Shown here in pieces: positions 18,407 through 26,817 of a DNA stretch of 64,000 nt. This DNA comes from JAFGVL01 sp963663245. Its GTDB lineage: Bacteria; Bacteroidota; Bacteroidia; Bacteroidales; Paludibacteraceae. The notes under the pieces are model-generated. The model searched no databases. It saw only the letters and a program-made list of their open reading frames with translations, and was not told the origin of the DNA. The DNA is taken from contig OY760143.1 in the NCBI GenBank assembly GCA_963663245.1, forward strand, positions 1,488,001 to 1,552,000, in the 5' to 3' direction. The position numbers were made by a program, and so were the translations under genes. Position 1 is the stretch's first letter; every line of letters starts with the position of its first letter.

Positions 18407-19329
18407 TGAAGATATTGTTTGTAGGTCGAGCGAAAGCGAAAGGAAATGTTAGTCCTATCGTTACTGCACAAGGTAATTCTATTATAAAAGAAGGCCATGA
18501 AGTTAACTTTTTGCCTTTGTCGGATAATGGTTTATTCGGATATATAAAGAATAGAAGAAAACTACGCGCCTATATTAAACAAATAAAACCAGACATTGTA
18601 CATGCTCATTTTTCATTGACAGGTTTTGTTGCATCTCTTTCTACAAAAAAACCTGTTGTTGTATCTTTAATGGGTAGCTTTTTAGAAAAAAATTGGCGCT
18701 ATTATTTAGTGCAGTTTTTTAGTTCTCACCTTTGGAAAGCAACCATTGTTAAGTCAGAAAGAACTGCTAATCAATTAAAAAGAGATGATTTGCATATTAT
18801 TCCGAATGGAGTGAATTTGGAAATGTTTTCTGTTATTGATAAAAAGGAGGCTAGAAAAAAATGTGGCTTTGAAGAGAATAAGAAATATATCCTTTTTGCT
18901 GCAGATCCTACTAGAAGCGTAAAAAATTATCCTTTAGCAAAAGCTGCAGTAGATCTTATTGCTAAAGATGATATTGAATTAGTTGTTGTACATGATATAC
19001 CACATGAAAAGATTGTAGATTATATGTCGGCAGCTGATGTGTTTCTATTAACATCTGTATCGGAGGGATCTCCTAATGTGATAAAAGAAGCTTTAGCTTG
19101 TAATTTACCTATTGTTACAACAGATGTAGGTGATGTTAGATGGCTGTTAGGTGGAGTTGAAGGAACATTTATTGACCCAACACATACGCCAGAGGCTTTG
19201 TCTGCGTTTCTTGAAAAAGCAATGGAAATAGCATCTATTAAGGGTGTAGAAAGAATAGTTGAATTAGAGCTAGATAATAAGAGTGTTGCAACTAAACTTA
19301 TTTCAATTTACAATAAGTTATTTGTATGA
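18406..19329 (+). CDS. GT4 family glycosyltransferase
   Basis: I take the ATG at 18406, giving a TGATG overlap with the epimerase stop; a TTG one codon earlier is less likely. The 307-residue GT-B protein has an N-terminal KILFVGRAKAKGN and IVHAHFSLTGF. The C-terminal nucleotide-binding domain contains VSEGSPNVIKEALACNLPIV, the E-x7-E motif of retaining GT4 enzymes, followed by TTDVGDVRWLL. It should transfer a sugar in the cytoplasm. The protein is somewhat short (typical 350-380), with a reduced N-terminal domain. It overlaps the next gene by four bases. Confidence 0.88.
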   Translation: MKILFVGRAKAKGNVSPIVTAQGNSIIKEGHEVNFLPLSDNGLFGYIKNRRKLRAYIKQIKPDIVHAHFSLTGFVASLSTKKPVVVSLMGSFLEKNWRYYLVQFFSSHLWKATIVKSERTANQLKRDDLHIIPNGVNLEMFSVIDKKEARKKCGFEENKKYILFAADPTRSVKNYPLAKAAVDLIAKDDIELVVVHDIPHEKIVDYMSAADVFLLTSVSEGSPNVIKEALACNLPIVTTDVGDVRWLLGGVEGTFIDPTHTPEALSAFLEKAMEIASIKGVERIVELELDNKSVATKLISIYNKLFV

Positions 19330-20639
19330 GTTTAAAAGAAAAGTTTTTATTAAAGATTGTATTGCCATTAGCAGATATGGTAATGGGTACAAAAATTATT
19401 TTTTGGTTGAGAAAAATCGAAGAGTTAAATGCCTATAGTCCAGAACAACTTATCGCTTGGCAGAATAATCTATTAAAAGAATATATACAACACCTTAAGG
19501 TTAATTCAGTGTATTACCAGAAGCTTTTTCAGAAAGAAGGTATTGCATTTGAAGAGATTAAAACTTTTGATGATTTAAAGCGTATACCTCCAATTGATAA
19601 AGATATTATTCGAGAATATTTTGAGGAGATTGTTCCTCTCAATTTAAATCAAATAAAATATAGAAAGGGCCGAACAGGAGGAACAACAGGTATGCCTCTA
19701 AATTATTACTTTGAAGAAAATACTTGGGGTTATATTACCGCTACCAAAATATCTGCATGGCGAACAGCAGGATACAAATACGGAGATAGCTTTGTTACCT
19801 TAGGTAGTAGTTCTTTGTTTCCATCAGGAAAAATGTCATGGAAAAATAAGATTTACTTTCGAATGCGAAATAATATTCCTTTAAACGGGATGAATATTTC
19901 TGATGAAGTAGCTGCTCGATATGTTGCGATTATAAAAAAGAAAAAGATTAAATATATTTATGGTTATGCTGCATCCATCTTTTTATTGACAGACTATATT
20001 CGTAGAAAGGATATTGATATGACTCAAATTAAAGCTGTATTTACTACTTCTGAGATACTTACGCCAGAATATAGGGCCTTAATGGAAAATACCTATCAAT
20101 GTAGAGTAATGGATTGCTATGGCGCAAGAGATGGTGGTATTACAGCCTATGAGATCGAAAAAGGTTATTATCATCTTTCATACAATACAATTGCTCACTT
20201 AGAAAATACTTATGAAGACGGTACAGGAACTGCTTTATTAACCAATCTACTGAATACCGCTTTCCCTTTAATTAATTATAGAATTGGAGACGATATTAAA
20301 TTAGAAGAAGATCACTCGAAATATAATGGTAAGTTAATAACAAAATTACTAGGTCGTACTTCTGATGTAATGCATTTTGACAACGGACACAGCCTTACTG
20401 CCACTGGTTTTTCTATAATGATTAGGGATTTTAATGTGAAAGCATTTGCCATGAAGAAGGAACATGGGCTAAAAATGCTTGTGCAAATAGAGCCTAAACC
20501 TGAGTTTAATAAGCAAGAACAGGAGCTTTTATTTAATACCATGAAAAAACATGTAGGTAAGGAAGTAGAACTTATTATAGAAAAAGTTGATAAATTTGAA
20601 CCATTGAAAAATGGTAAAAGAAGGTATTTTATCAACTAA
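19326..20639 (+). CDS. CapK/PaaK-like (phenylacetate-CoA ligase family) protein
   Basis: This 437-residue member of the adenylate-forming PaaK/CapK family has GRTGGTTGMPLNYYFEE near residue 120 (the P-loop-like phosphate-binding motif). It also has YGARDGGITAYE and NYRIGDDIKLEE, with the conserved Y-R-x-G-D of the ligase hinge. Homologues sit in many capsule loci (for example staphylococcal CapK), where their biochemical role is unproven. It may activate a carboxylate (acyl or uronic) as an adenylate or CoA thioester for decoration. It overlaps the GT4 gene by four bases. The family call is firm; the substrate is unknown. Confidence 0.85.
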   Translation: MSLKEKFLLKIVLPLADMVMGTKIIFWLRKIEELNAYSPEQLIAWQNNLLKEYIQHLKVNSVYYQKLFQKEGIAFEEIKTFDDLKRIPPIDKDIIREYFEEIVPLNLNQIKYRKGRTGGTTGMPLNYYFEENTWGYITATKISAWRTAGYKYGDSFVTLGSSSLFPSGKMSWKNKIYFRMRNNIPLNGMNISDEVAARYVAIIKKKKIKYIYGYAASIFLLTDYIRRKDIDMTQIKAVFTTSEILTPEYRALMENTYQCRVMDCYGARDGGITAYEIEKGYYHLSYNTIAHLENTYEDGTGTALLTNLLNTAFPLINYRIGDDIKLEEDHSKYNGKLITKLLGRTSDVMHFDNGHSLTATGFSIMIRDFNVKAFAMKKEHGLKMLVQIEPKPEFNKQEQELLFNTMKKHVGKEVELIIEKVDKFEPLKNGKRRYFIN

Positions 20640-20672
20640 TCCGTACTTTTGAAGAAACTATCTAACATACCA

Positions 20673-21791
20673 ATGAAAAAAATTATACTTGTTGCAGGTG
20701 CTCGTCCTAACTTTATGAAAATAGCGCCCTTAATGCATGCGCTTAAAAACAACTCTCAATTACAACCAATTTTGGTACATACTGGTCAGCATTACGATGT
20801 AAAGATGTCTGGACAATTCTTCGAAGAACTCCACATTCCTTCTCCTGACATTAATTTGGAAGTTGGTTCAGCTAGTCATGCAGTTCAAGTAGCTAGAATT
20901 ATGGAAAATTTTGAGCAAGTATGTTTAGATGAAAAGCCTGATTATGTTTTAGTAGTAGGTGATGTGAATAGTACTGCTGCTTGTTGTTTAGTAGCAGCTA
21001 AACTAAATATAAAAACAATTCATTACGAAGCAGGGTTAAGGAGTAGAGACAGAACAATGCCGGAAGAAATAAATCGCTTAGTTACTGATTCTATTACAGA
21101 TATTTTTTTAACTACCAGTAAAGATGCTGATGAGAACTTATTGCAAGAAGGCGTTAATAAGAGTAAAATTCATATGGTAGGGAATCTGATGATAGATACT
21201 TTAGTAGCCTTTAAAGAAGAAGCGAAAGAAAAACCATTAGAGTTTAAGTTATTAAACAAGGAGCAGACGATACGTTTAGGTAAAGATTTTTATGCTAATC
21301 AATATGCTGCCTTAACTTTCCATAGACCGTCGAATGTAGATGCTGCTGATAACTTAAAGAAATTGGTGGGTATATGGGGAGAGATGTCAGCAAAGCTTCC
21401 GGTAATCTTTCCTATTCACCCCAGAACATATAAAAATTTACAAGAGTTTAACTTGTTAGATGAGATTAGTCAATACGATAACCTTTACTTAATTGAGCCA
21501 CAAGGTTATTTATCTTTTATAAATTTAGTACAACATGCGAAGTTTGTATTAACAGATTCTGGTGGAATCCAAGAAGAAACAACTTACCTAAATATTCCTT
21601 GTTTAACTGTTCGCCCAAATACAGAACGACCAGTTACTATATGGGAGGGAAGTAATAAACTAATAAATATCAATGAGATTGAAGCAGAAGTTTTAAGTAT
21701 AATTGATAATAAAGGTAAGCAAGGGAATAGACCAAATTTATGGGATGGTCATTCTGCTAATAGAATTGTAGAAATTTTAACTAGTTTATAA
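20673..21791 (+). CDS. wecB: UDP-N-acetylglucosamine 2-epimerase, non-hydrolysing type
   Basis: The ATG at 20673 gives the standard N-terminus KKIILVAGARPNFMKIAPLM; a TTG at 20649 would add eight unlikely residues. The 372-residue GT-B-fold enzyme has VHTGQHYD, VVGDVNSTAA, HYEAGLRSRDRTMPEE and TDSGGIQEE, all conserved in the WecB/WbpI superfamily. It converts UDP-GlcNAc (or a derivative) to the manno-epimer. Here it could act on UDP-GlcNAc, or, together with wbpE-wbpD-wbpB downstream, on UDP-GlcNAc3NAcA to give UDP-ManNAc3NAcA. The sequence type is the general Bacteroidota WecB-like one, so the first option is the default. Four bases separate it from the next gene. Confidence 0.9.
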   Translation: MKKIILVAGARPNFMKIAPLMHALKNNSQLQPILVHTGQHYDVKMSGQFFEELHIPSPDINLEVGSASHAVQVARIMENFEQVCLDEKPDYVLVVGDVNSTAACCLVAAKLNIKTIHYEAGLRSRDRTMPEEINRLVTDSITDIFLTTSKDADENLLQEGVNKSKIHMVGNLMIDTLVAFKEEAKEKPLEFKLLNKEQTIRLGKDFYANQYAALTFHRPSNVDAADNLKKLVGIWGEMSAKLPVIFPIHPRTYKNLQEFNLLDEISQYDNLYLIEPQGYLSFINLVQHAKFVLTDSGGIQEETTYLNIPCLTVRPNTERPVTIWEGSNKLININEIEAEVLSIIDNKGKQGNRPNLWDGHSANRIVEILTSL

Positions 21792-21795
21792 TGTT

Positions 21796-22266
21796 ATGGC
21801 TAAAAGAACTGTTGTTTCAATAATTAAAGGGATATGGATACGAACACTATCTAATATTGCTCAGTTTACATATCCAGCACATCTAACTGTTTTTATTCAT
21901 CGATTAAGAGGAGTTAAGATAGGTACAGGTTCAAAAATAAGCAGAACTGTACAAATTGACGATTCTACTCCACATTTAGTTGAAATTGGTAAAAAGGTGT
22001 GGGTTACTGCTGGTGTAATGATTCTTTGTCATCAAAGAGATTTAACTACTCACAAGAGAGGCAAAGCTGTTATGGATAATGAATTAGTTTATAAGAAAGT
22101 GGTTATCTGTGATGGTGCTCATATAGGCATTGGAGCAATTCTAATGCCTGGGGTTACAATAGGAGAAGGAAGTGTAGTTGGAGCAGGTTCTGTGGTGACG
22201 AAAGATGTCCCTCCTTATAGTATTGCTATTGGTTCTCCAGCAAAAGTTCTTAAAACAATAGCCTAG
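21796..22266 (+). CDS. Hexapeptide-repeat acyltransferase (maltose/galactoside acetyltransferase-like)
   Basis: This 156-residue left-handed beta-helix protein has IGTGSKISRTVQI, IGKKVWVTAGVMILCH, IGIGAILMPGVTIGEGSVVGAGSVV and the typical closing block YSIAIGSPAKVL. It lacks the large CatB loop of the two copies upstream, so it belongs to the shorter WbbJ/LacA-like branch. It probably O- or N-acetylates a sugar with acetyl-CoA in the cytoplasm. It lies four bases after the 2-epimerase and one base before the DUF354 gene. Confidence 0.85.
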   Translation: MAKRTVVSIIKGIWIRTLSNIAQFTYPAHLTVFIHRLRGVKIGTGSKISRTVQIDDSTPHLVEIGKKVWVTAGVMILCHQRDLTTHKRGKAVMDNELVYKKVVICDGAHIGIGAILMPGVTIGEGSVVGAGSVVTKDVPPYSIAIGSPAKVLKTIA

Positions 22267-22267
22267 T

Positions 22268-23260
22268 ATGAAAATTTGGATTGATATTACAAATACGCCT
22301 CATGTAAATGTTTTGATGCCTTTAATTAGACATTTAGAAAAAAAACATGAGCTAATATTTACCGCAAGAGATTTCTCGGAAACTTTACCTCTTTTAAGAC
22401 AGAATGGCATTGAGCCATTAATTATAGGTAATTATAAAGGGAAAAGCAGAGTCAAGAAAGTAGTTGGTTTATTAGTGAGAATGAGGGATTTATTATTTAA
22501 AGTCCCAAAGTTTGATTATGCTTTTTCATTAGGAGGTAATTATACTTCTTTAATTGCTTTTCTAAGAAATAAAAAATCTATTGTATTTAGTGATAATGAT
22601 ATTTCGTTTAAATTGTTTTCTTATTTACTAGCAAGCTATTTTATATTTCCGAACTATTTTAATTACAAGAGAATTAAAAAGAAGTATCGGATTAAACAGG
22701 AACAAATTTATGTATTTGATGGTTTTAAAGAAGATATATATATAGCAGATTATAAGCCAGATAAAGATTTCTTAAAGCAACTTCCTTTTGAGGAATTCAT
22801 CACTATACGCCCAGAGAATTTAAAAGCATCTTATGTTCCAAAAGATAGCACGACCATAGTCCCACAATTATTTGAAACATTTAAAGATCAAAATATTTTA
22901 TTTTTGCCTAGATACGAGGAAGAAAAGGCCTATGCTGATGGCTATGAGAATATTTATTATCCACCTGGGCCATTAAATGGATTGGATGTCTGTTACTATA
23001 CCTCTGTTATGCTAACAGGAGCTGGTACTTTTGCTAGAGAAGCTGCATTGATGGGTATTCCTGCAGTTAGTTTCTTTCCTGGCGATATATTTTTATCAGT
23101 AGATATAGTGATGCAGGAAATGGGTATTGAATTTAAATCAAGAGATTGTTCTGAAATTAGAACATATGTAGATGGTGCTTCAAAATCTTCAGCTTCTTTA
23201 GATAGATGCATGAAGGTAAAAAATCAATTGTTGCAAATTTTAGATACTATTATAAAATAA
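22268..23260 (+). CDS. DUF354 family protein (GT-B-like)
   Basis: This 330-residue protein begins MKIWIDITNTPHVNVLMPLI, the defining N-terminus of DUF354. It has SLGGNYTSLIAFLRNKKSIVFSD in the middle and MLTGAGTFAREAALMGIPAVSF near the end. The last block aligns in layout with the UDP-binding region of 2-epimerase/MurG-like GT-B proteins. Members occur in archaeal and bacterial glycan loci, but no activity is firmly known to me. Context (between an acyltransferase and a deacetylase) suggests a glycosyltransferase or sugar-nucleotide enzyme. Confidence 0.8.
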   Translation: MKIWIDITNTPHVNVLMPLIRHLEKKHELIFTARDFSETLPLLRQNGIEPLIIGNYKGKSRVKKVVGLLVRMRDLLFKVPKFDYAFSLGGNYTSLIAFLRNKKSIVFSDNDISFKLFSYLLASYFIFPNYFNYKRIKKKYRIKQEQIYVFDGFKEDIYIADYKPDKDFLKQLPFEEFITIRPENLKASYVPKDSTTIVPQLFETFKDQNILFLPRYEEEKAYADGYENIYYPPGPLNGLDVCYYTSVMLTGAGTFAREAALMGIPAVSFFPGDIFLSVDIVMQEMGIEFKSRDCSEIRTYVDGASKSSASLDRCMKVKNQLLQILDTIIK

Positions 23261-23271
23261 CACCACTTATT

Positions 23272-24018
23272 TTGGATTTTACTATAGATATATACAGAGA
23301 GTTATTACTGTCTTTTAAAGATGTAGGATATGCTTTTCAGACCTTTGAAGAGTTTATAAAAACTCCCAAGAGTAAAGTGGTAGTATTAAGACACGACGTA
23401 GATTTAAAAGCCATCAATTCCTTACAAACTGCCGAAATTGAAAATAAACTGGGTGTGAAAGCTTCTTATTATTTTCGGGTTACTCCTCAAAGTAATCAGC
23501 CTCATATTATAAAAGAGATTGTCCGTTTAGGTCATGAAATAGGTTATCATTACGAAGATCTATCCCTATATAATGGTGATAAAGAAAAAGCTATCGCCCA
23601 TTTTGAGAAACAATTGGCGTATTTCCGAACATACTATCCAGTTAAAACCATTTGTATGCATGGTAGTCCTACAAGTAAGATTGACAATCGTTCAATTTGG
23701 GATAGTAATACTTATAAAGGTTTTGATATTATTGGAGAACCCTATTTTGATGTTGATTTCAATAAAGTATTTTACTTAACAGATACAGGCCGTTGTTGGG
23801 ATGGAGAACGTTATAGTGTTAGGGATAAAGTAAATTCATCATTCCAACTATCTTATCATACATCCAATGAGATTATACAAGCTCTTCAAAAAGAGAATCT
23901 GCCAAATCAGATCATGATAACAACACATCCTCAACGTTGGACTAATAATAAAATACAGTGGTTAAAAGAACTTATTTTACAAACGGTTAAAAATCAAATT
24001 AAACGATTACTGGTTTAA
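23272..24018 (+). CDS. Polysaccharide deacetylase-like protein (NodB superfamily)
   Basis: I favour the TTG at 23272, eleven bases after the DUF354 stop, giving (M)DFTIDIYRELLLSFKDVGY. An in-frame ATG at 23206 would overlap DUF354 by 55 bases. VVVLRHDVDLKAINS carries the H-D metal motif of carbohydrate esterase family 4, followed by LGHEIGYHYED with the second histidines and ICMHGSP. The MITTHPQRW block near the C-terminus supplies the distal His. It lacks a signal peptide, so it is likely cytoplasmic and removes an N- or O-acyl group from a precursor. Start confidence is moderate; family confidence is good. Confidence 0.75.
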   Translation: MDFTIDIYRELLLSFKDVGYAFQTFEEFIKTPKSKVVVLRHDVDLKAINSLQTAEIENKLGVKASYYFRVTPQSNQPHIIKEIVRLGHEIGYHYEDLSLYNGDKEKAIAHFEKQLAYFRTYYPVKTICMHGSPTSKIDNRSIWDSNTYKGFDIIGEPYFDVDFNKVFYLTDTGRCWDGERYSVRDKVNSSFQLSYHTSNEIIQALQKENLPNQIMITTHPQRWTNNKIQWLKELILQTVKNQIKRLLV

Positions 24019-25023
24019 ATGAAAGTAGCTTGTTCTATAGAAGAAATAGGTGCACATAAATGGCGAGATTTTGTGTTTGATCATCCTAATGGTGATTTTT
24101 TTCACTCATTGGAATATTATCACTCATTTCAGTTAGAGAAAACAACAAAATCAGTTGTAATAGCTTTATTATCTGAATCAAATGAGATACTAGGACTTTC
24201 AGTTTTTTTACTTAGGCAAGAGAAAAACACACTTATTTCACAATTTACTTTGCGAGCCATAGCATATGCACCACCTATTATAAAAGATAATGATCAATTT
24301 TTATTAGGAGAACTGCTAAACCAACAACACAAACAACTCTCATCAAAGGCTATATATATAGAGTATAGAAATGTAACAGATGAATTTAAGGGTCAAGATC
24401 AATTTATCAAAACTGGTTTCAAAGCAGTTAAGCACTTAAATATAACGATAAATTTAAGTGTAAAAAAGAATGATATTTATAGCTCTATGACTACTACTGC
24501 TCGAAATAAAATTCGTAAAGCAGAAAAAGAAGGTGTTAAAATTAAGCAAATCAATCCTGAGTCAGATGCTATTTCTATTGAGGCCTATAGACTTATTAGA
24601 ACGGTGTATAAACGTATAAGTCTTCCTTTTTTTACTTACTCAACATTCTCTAGAGCTACAAAATCTTTATCTAACAGTAAACGACTATTAGTATTTGGAG
24701 CATATCTGAATGATAAACTTATAAGTGTTATGCTTTTAACACTTTATAAACAAGAAGCTTATTGTTGGTATATGGGAACATTGCGTAATTTTAAGAAATA
24801 CAATGCTACTGATTTATTGGTCTGGGAAACATTGCAATATGCAAAATCAATAGGTATTGATTGTTTTAATTGGGGAGGTGTAGGTTACCCCAATAAAGAA
24901 TATGGTGTGAGAAATTTTAAAAAGAAGTTTGGAGGGACACTTATTCAAGATAATCGTTATATAAAAATATATCAACCTTTAATCTATAGAATGGGAAGTT
25001 GGGCTTTAAGTATTTTAAGATGA
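24019..25023 (+). CDS. FemAB-like / GNAT-fold transferase
   Basis: This 334-residue protein has a double-GNAT layout. GDFFHSLEYYHSFQLEKTTK is typical of the FemAB-like N-terminal domain, then TTARNKIRKAEKEGVKIKQI, the conserved basic helix, and later DLLVWETLQYAKSIGIDCFNWGGVGY. FemAB-like enzymes transfer amino acids from aminoacyl-tRNA, and relatives in exopolysaccharide loci may aminoacylate sugars. It is the last gene of the long operon and directly abuts the deacetylase gene. A terminator follows at about 25094. The aminoacyl role is inferred. Confidence 0.75.
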   Translation: MKVACSIEEIGAHKWRDFVFDHPNGDFFHSLEYYHSFQLEKTTKSVVIALLSESNEILGLSVFLLRQEKNTLISQFTLRAIAYAPPIIKDNDQFLLGELLNQQHKQLSSKAIYIEYRNVTDEFKGQDQFIKTGFKAVKHLNITINLSVKKNDIYSSMTTTARNKIRKAEKEGVKIKQINPESDAISIEAYRLIRTVYKRISLPFFTYSTFSRATKSLSNSKRLLVFGAYLNDKLISVMLLTLYKQEAYCWYMGTLRNFKKYNATDLLVWETLQYAKSIGIDCFNWGGVGYPNKEYGVRNFKKKFGGTLIQDNRYIKIYQPLIYRMGSWALSILR

Positions 25024-25093
25024 AAAGAATACCGAGATAACAATATTTAATTTCCATAGCAAATACGTTACTGTTCATAAAACACTGTTCTAT

Positions 25094-25119
25094 AAACGCT
25101 TTTTAAAGGCGTTTTTTTG
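25094..25119 (+). terminator. Rho-independent terminator of the polysaccharide operon
   Basis: AAACGC (25094-25099) pairs with GCGTTT (25109-25114) around a short A/T-rich core that can extend the stem, and a run of seven T follows. It lies 70 bases after the last operon gene and marks the end of the 25-kb transcript. Confidence 0.75.
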
Positions 25120-25131
25120 TTAAAATTAACT

Positions 25132-25139
25132 TATATTTG
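25132..25139 (+). promoter_or_regulatory. Bacteroidota -7 promoter element before the sugar transferase gene
   Basis: TATATTTG fits TAnnTTTG and lies 33 bases upstream of the ATG at 25173, directly after the operon terminator. No well-spaced TTG (-33) is present, so the call rests on the -7 box and position. Confidence 0.5.
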
Positions 25140-25172
25140 CATTCACAATTAAGATTGTAGTAATTATAGAAG

Positions 25173-26708
25173 ATGCATATATTTAACAAAAGCCCACATA
25201 ATAATCCGAAGATATCCTATCTAGGAATAAATTTCATTCTCTTAATAATCACATTCTTTGTAGTTGTTGGTTGGTTTCCTCTTGTAGCTCAAAATCCTTT
25301 AGATAAATATTTTGAGCCATTTCTAGTTTTTATTCCTATTTGGTATTTATGTGGTATTATATTTCGTAAATATGTATCATACTTACGACGTCCAATGAAA
25401 GAAGCTTTGAGAGGGATTATTAAGGCTGATTTATTAGCAGTTTTACTTTCATTTATTACTATTTATATTTTTCCGTCATTAAAATTATCTCCAAATGTAC
25501 TTGTTGCTTCTGCTATTGTTCTCTTTTTATTAGAGAACATAGGCGCAATGATTTTCTATGCATTTAGATATGCCATAGATATAGAGAAACATGAAACTTC
25601 AAATGAAATTTCTCAACAAGATGAAGTGTTAAAATTACCCTATTTGCTAGATAAAGAAACGCAAATAAGCATTAAAAATAGTATTACACAAGAGTCTGGT
25701 TCTTCAGCCTTTAAGTCTTTAGAAAAGAACCTAGAACTGTTTTCATCAAATACAATGGTAGTTTCAACAAGAAATGTCTTTAATATTCGAAATCTAAGAA
25801 ATAATAGATATTCAACCATTATTAACCTTAAAAGAATAAATGATATTAGAGGCATAAATGAATTTATGATTGCTGTTCATGATCGATTACCATTTCATGG
25901 TCAATTTATTGCTAGTTTTAGATCAAAAAGCACTCATAAAAAAAGCTTTCTCGCTAGTTATCCTTTGGGAATTAACTATGTATTATATGCATTAAATTAT
26001 TTTTCAAAAAGAGTTTTACCAAAAATAGATTTTACTAGAGAATTATATTTTTGGCTTACTGGAGGTAAGAAAAGAATATTATCAAAAGCAGAAGTGTTTG
26101 GTAGATTGTATTGTTGTGGTTTTGAAATTGAGAAAGAGTTTAAAGTGGGAGAATTAATTTTTTTTGTAGCAAATAAATCAAAGAAACCAAACAGAAAATT
26201 GTCTCATACTTATGGCCCTATTATTCGTTTACATAGAATAGGAAAAAATAAGAAATTATTTAAAGTGTATAAATTTAGAACAATGCACCCTTTTTCTGAG
26301 TATTTACAGGCATATGTATATGACAAAAATAATTTGCAAGAGGGGGGGAAATTTAAGCGAGATATTAGGGTTAATTCAGCAGGTTTATTTATGCGAAAAT
26401 ACTGGATTGATGAATGGCCTATGTTATTAAATCTGATAAAAGGTAATATTAAATTAGTTGGAGTGCGACCAATTAGCAAACATTACTTTAGTCTTTATTC
26501 AAAAGAGTTACAACAGAAACGTTCAAAAGTTAAACCTGGGTTATTACCACCATTTTATGCCGATTTACCTAAAACACTTCAAGAAATTGAGGCCTCTGAA
26601 TTAAACTATATTGATGCTTGCATTGATCATGGTACATTTAAAACAGATATTGTTTATCTAGGTAGAATTCTAATGAATATCCTATTTAGAAAGGCAAGGA
26701 GTAATTAA
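25173..26708 (+). CDS. Atypical membrane phosphoglycosyl transferase (bacterial sugar transferase with N-terminal membrane and middle domain)
   Basis: This 511-residue protein has three parts. About four transmembrane segments lie within residues 15-135. A soluble middle region (about 185-335) with STIINLKRINDI and LSKAEVFGRLYCCGFEIE looks like a degenerate Rossmann/methyltransferase fold. The C-terminal sugar-transferase region has K367-FRTM371, the catalytic-type D413-E414 in WIDEWPMLLNLIKGNIKLVG, and VGVRP in place of the usual VGPRP. The re-entrant membrane helix normally found just before K-F-R-T-M in WbaP/WcaJ/PglC is not apparent. It should start glycan synthesis by moving sugar-1-phosphate to undecaprenyl phosphate, but the missing helix makes that uncertain. 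Own promoter and terminator-flanked. Confidence 0.75.
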   Translation: MHIFNKSPHNNPKISYLGINFILLIITFFVVVGWFPLVAQNPLDKYFEPFLVFIPIWYLCGIIFRKYVSYLRRPMKEALRGIIKADLLAVLLSFITIYIFPSLKLSPNVLVASAIVLFLLENIGAMIFYAFRYAIDIEKHETSNEISQQDEVLKLPYLLDKETQISIKNSITQESGSSAFKSLEKNLELFSSNTMVVSTRNVFNIRNLRNNRYSTIINLKRINDIRGINEFMIAVHDRLPFHGQFIASFRSKSTHKKSFLASYPLGINYVLYALNYFSKRVLPKIDFTRELYFWLTGGKKRILSKAEVFGRLYCCGFEIEKEFKVGELIFFVANKSKKPNRKLSHTYGPIIRLHRIGKNKKLFKVYKFRTMHPFSEYLQAYVYDKNNLQEGGKFKRDIRVNSAGLFMRKYWIDEWPMLLNLIKGNIKLVGVRPISKHYFSLYSKELQQKRSKVKPGLLPPFYADLPKTLQEIEASELNYIDACIDHGTFKTDIVYLGRILMNILFRKARSN

Positions 26709-26770
26709 ACAAACTTTCTTATCTTCATATATAAATCCTTAAGAAGTGTACTTTTTTCGTTGTTTATTTT

Positions 26771-26778
26771 TAAATTTG
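26771..26778 (+). promoter_or_regulatory. Bacteroidota -7 promoter element before the Wzi-like gene
   Basis: TAAATTTG matches TAnnTTTG and is 39 bases upstream of the ATG at 26818, in a 109-base gap that holds nothing else I recognise. No TTG sits at the expected distance. Confidence 0.5.
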
Positions 26779-26817
26779 TGCTTCAACTTAACTATTCACT
26801 AAATCAACGAAAAAATA

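Noticed and set aside
23206..23271. ATG start for the deacetylase-like protein inside DUF354
   Set aside because: The 55-base overlap is out of keeping with the operon, and the TTG at 23272 gives the expected N-terminus. The choice is not proven.
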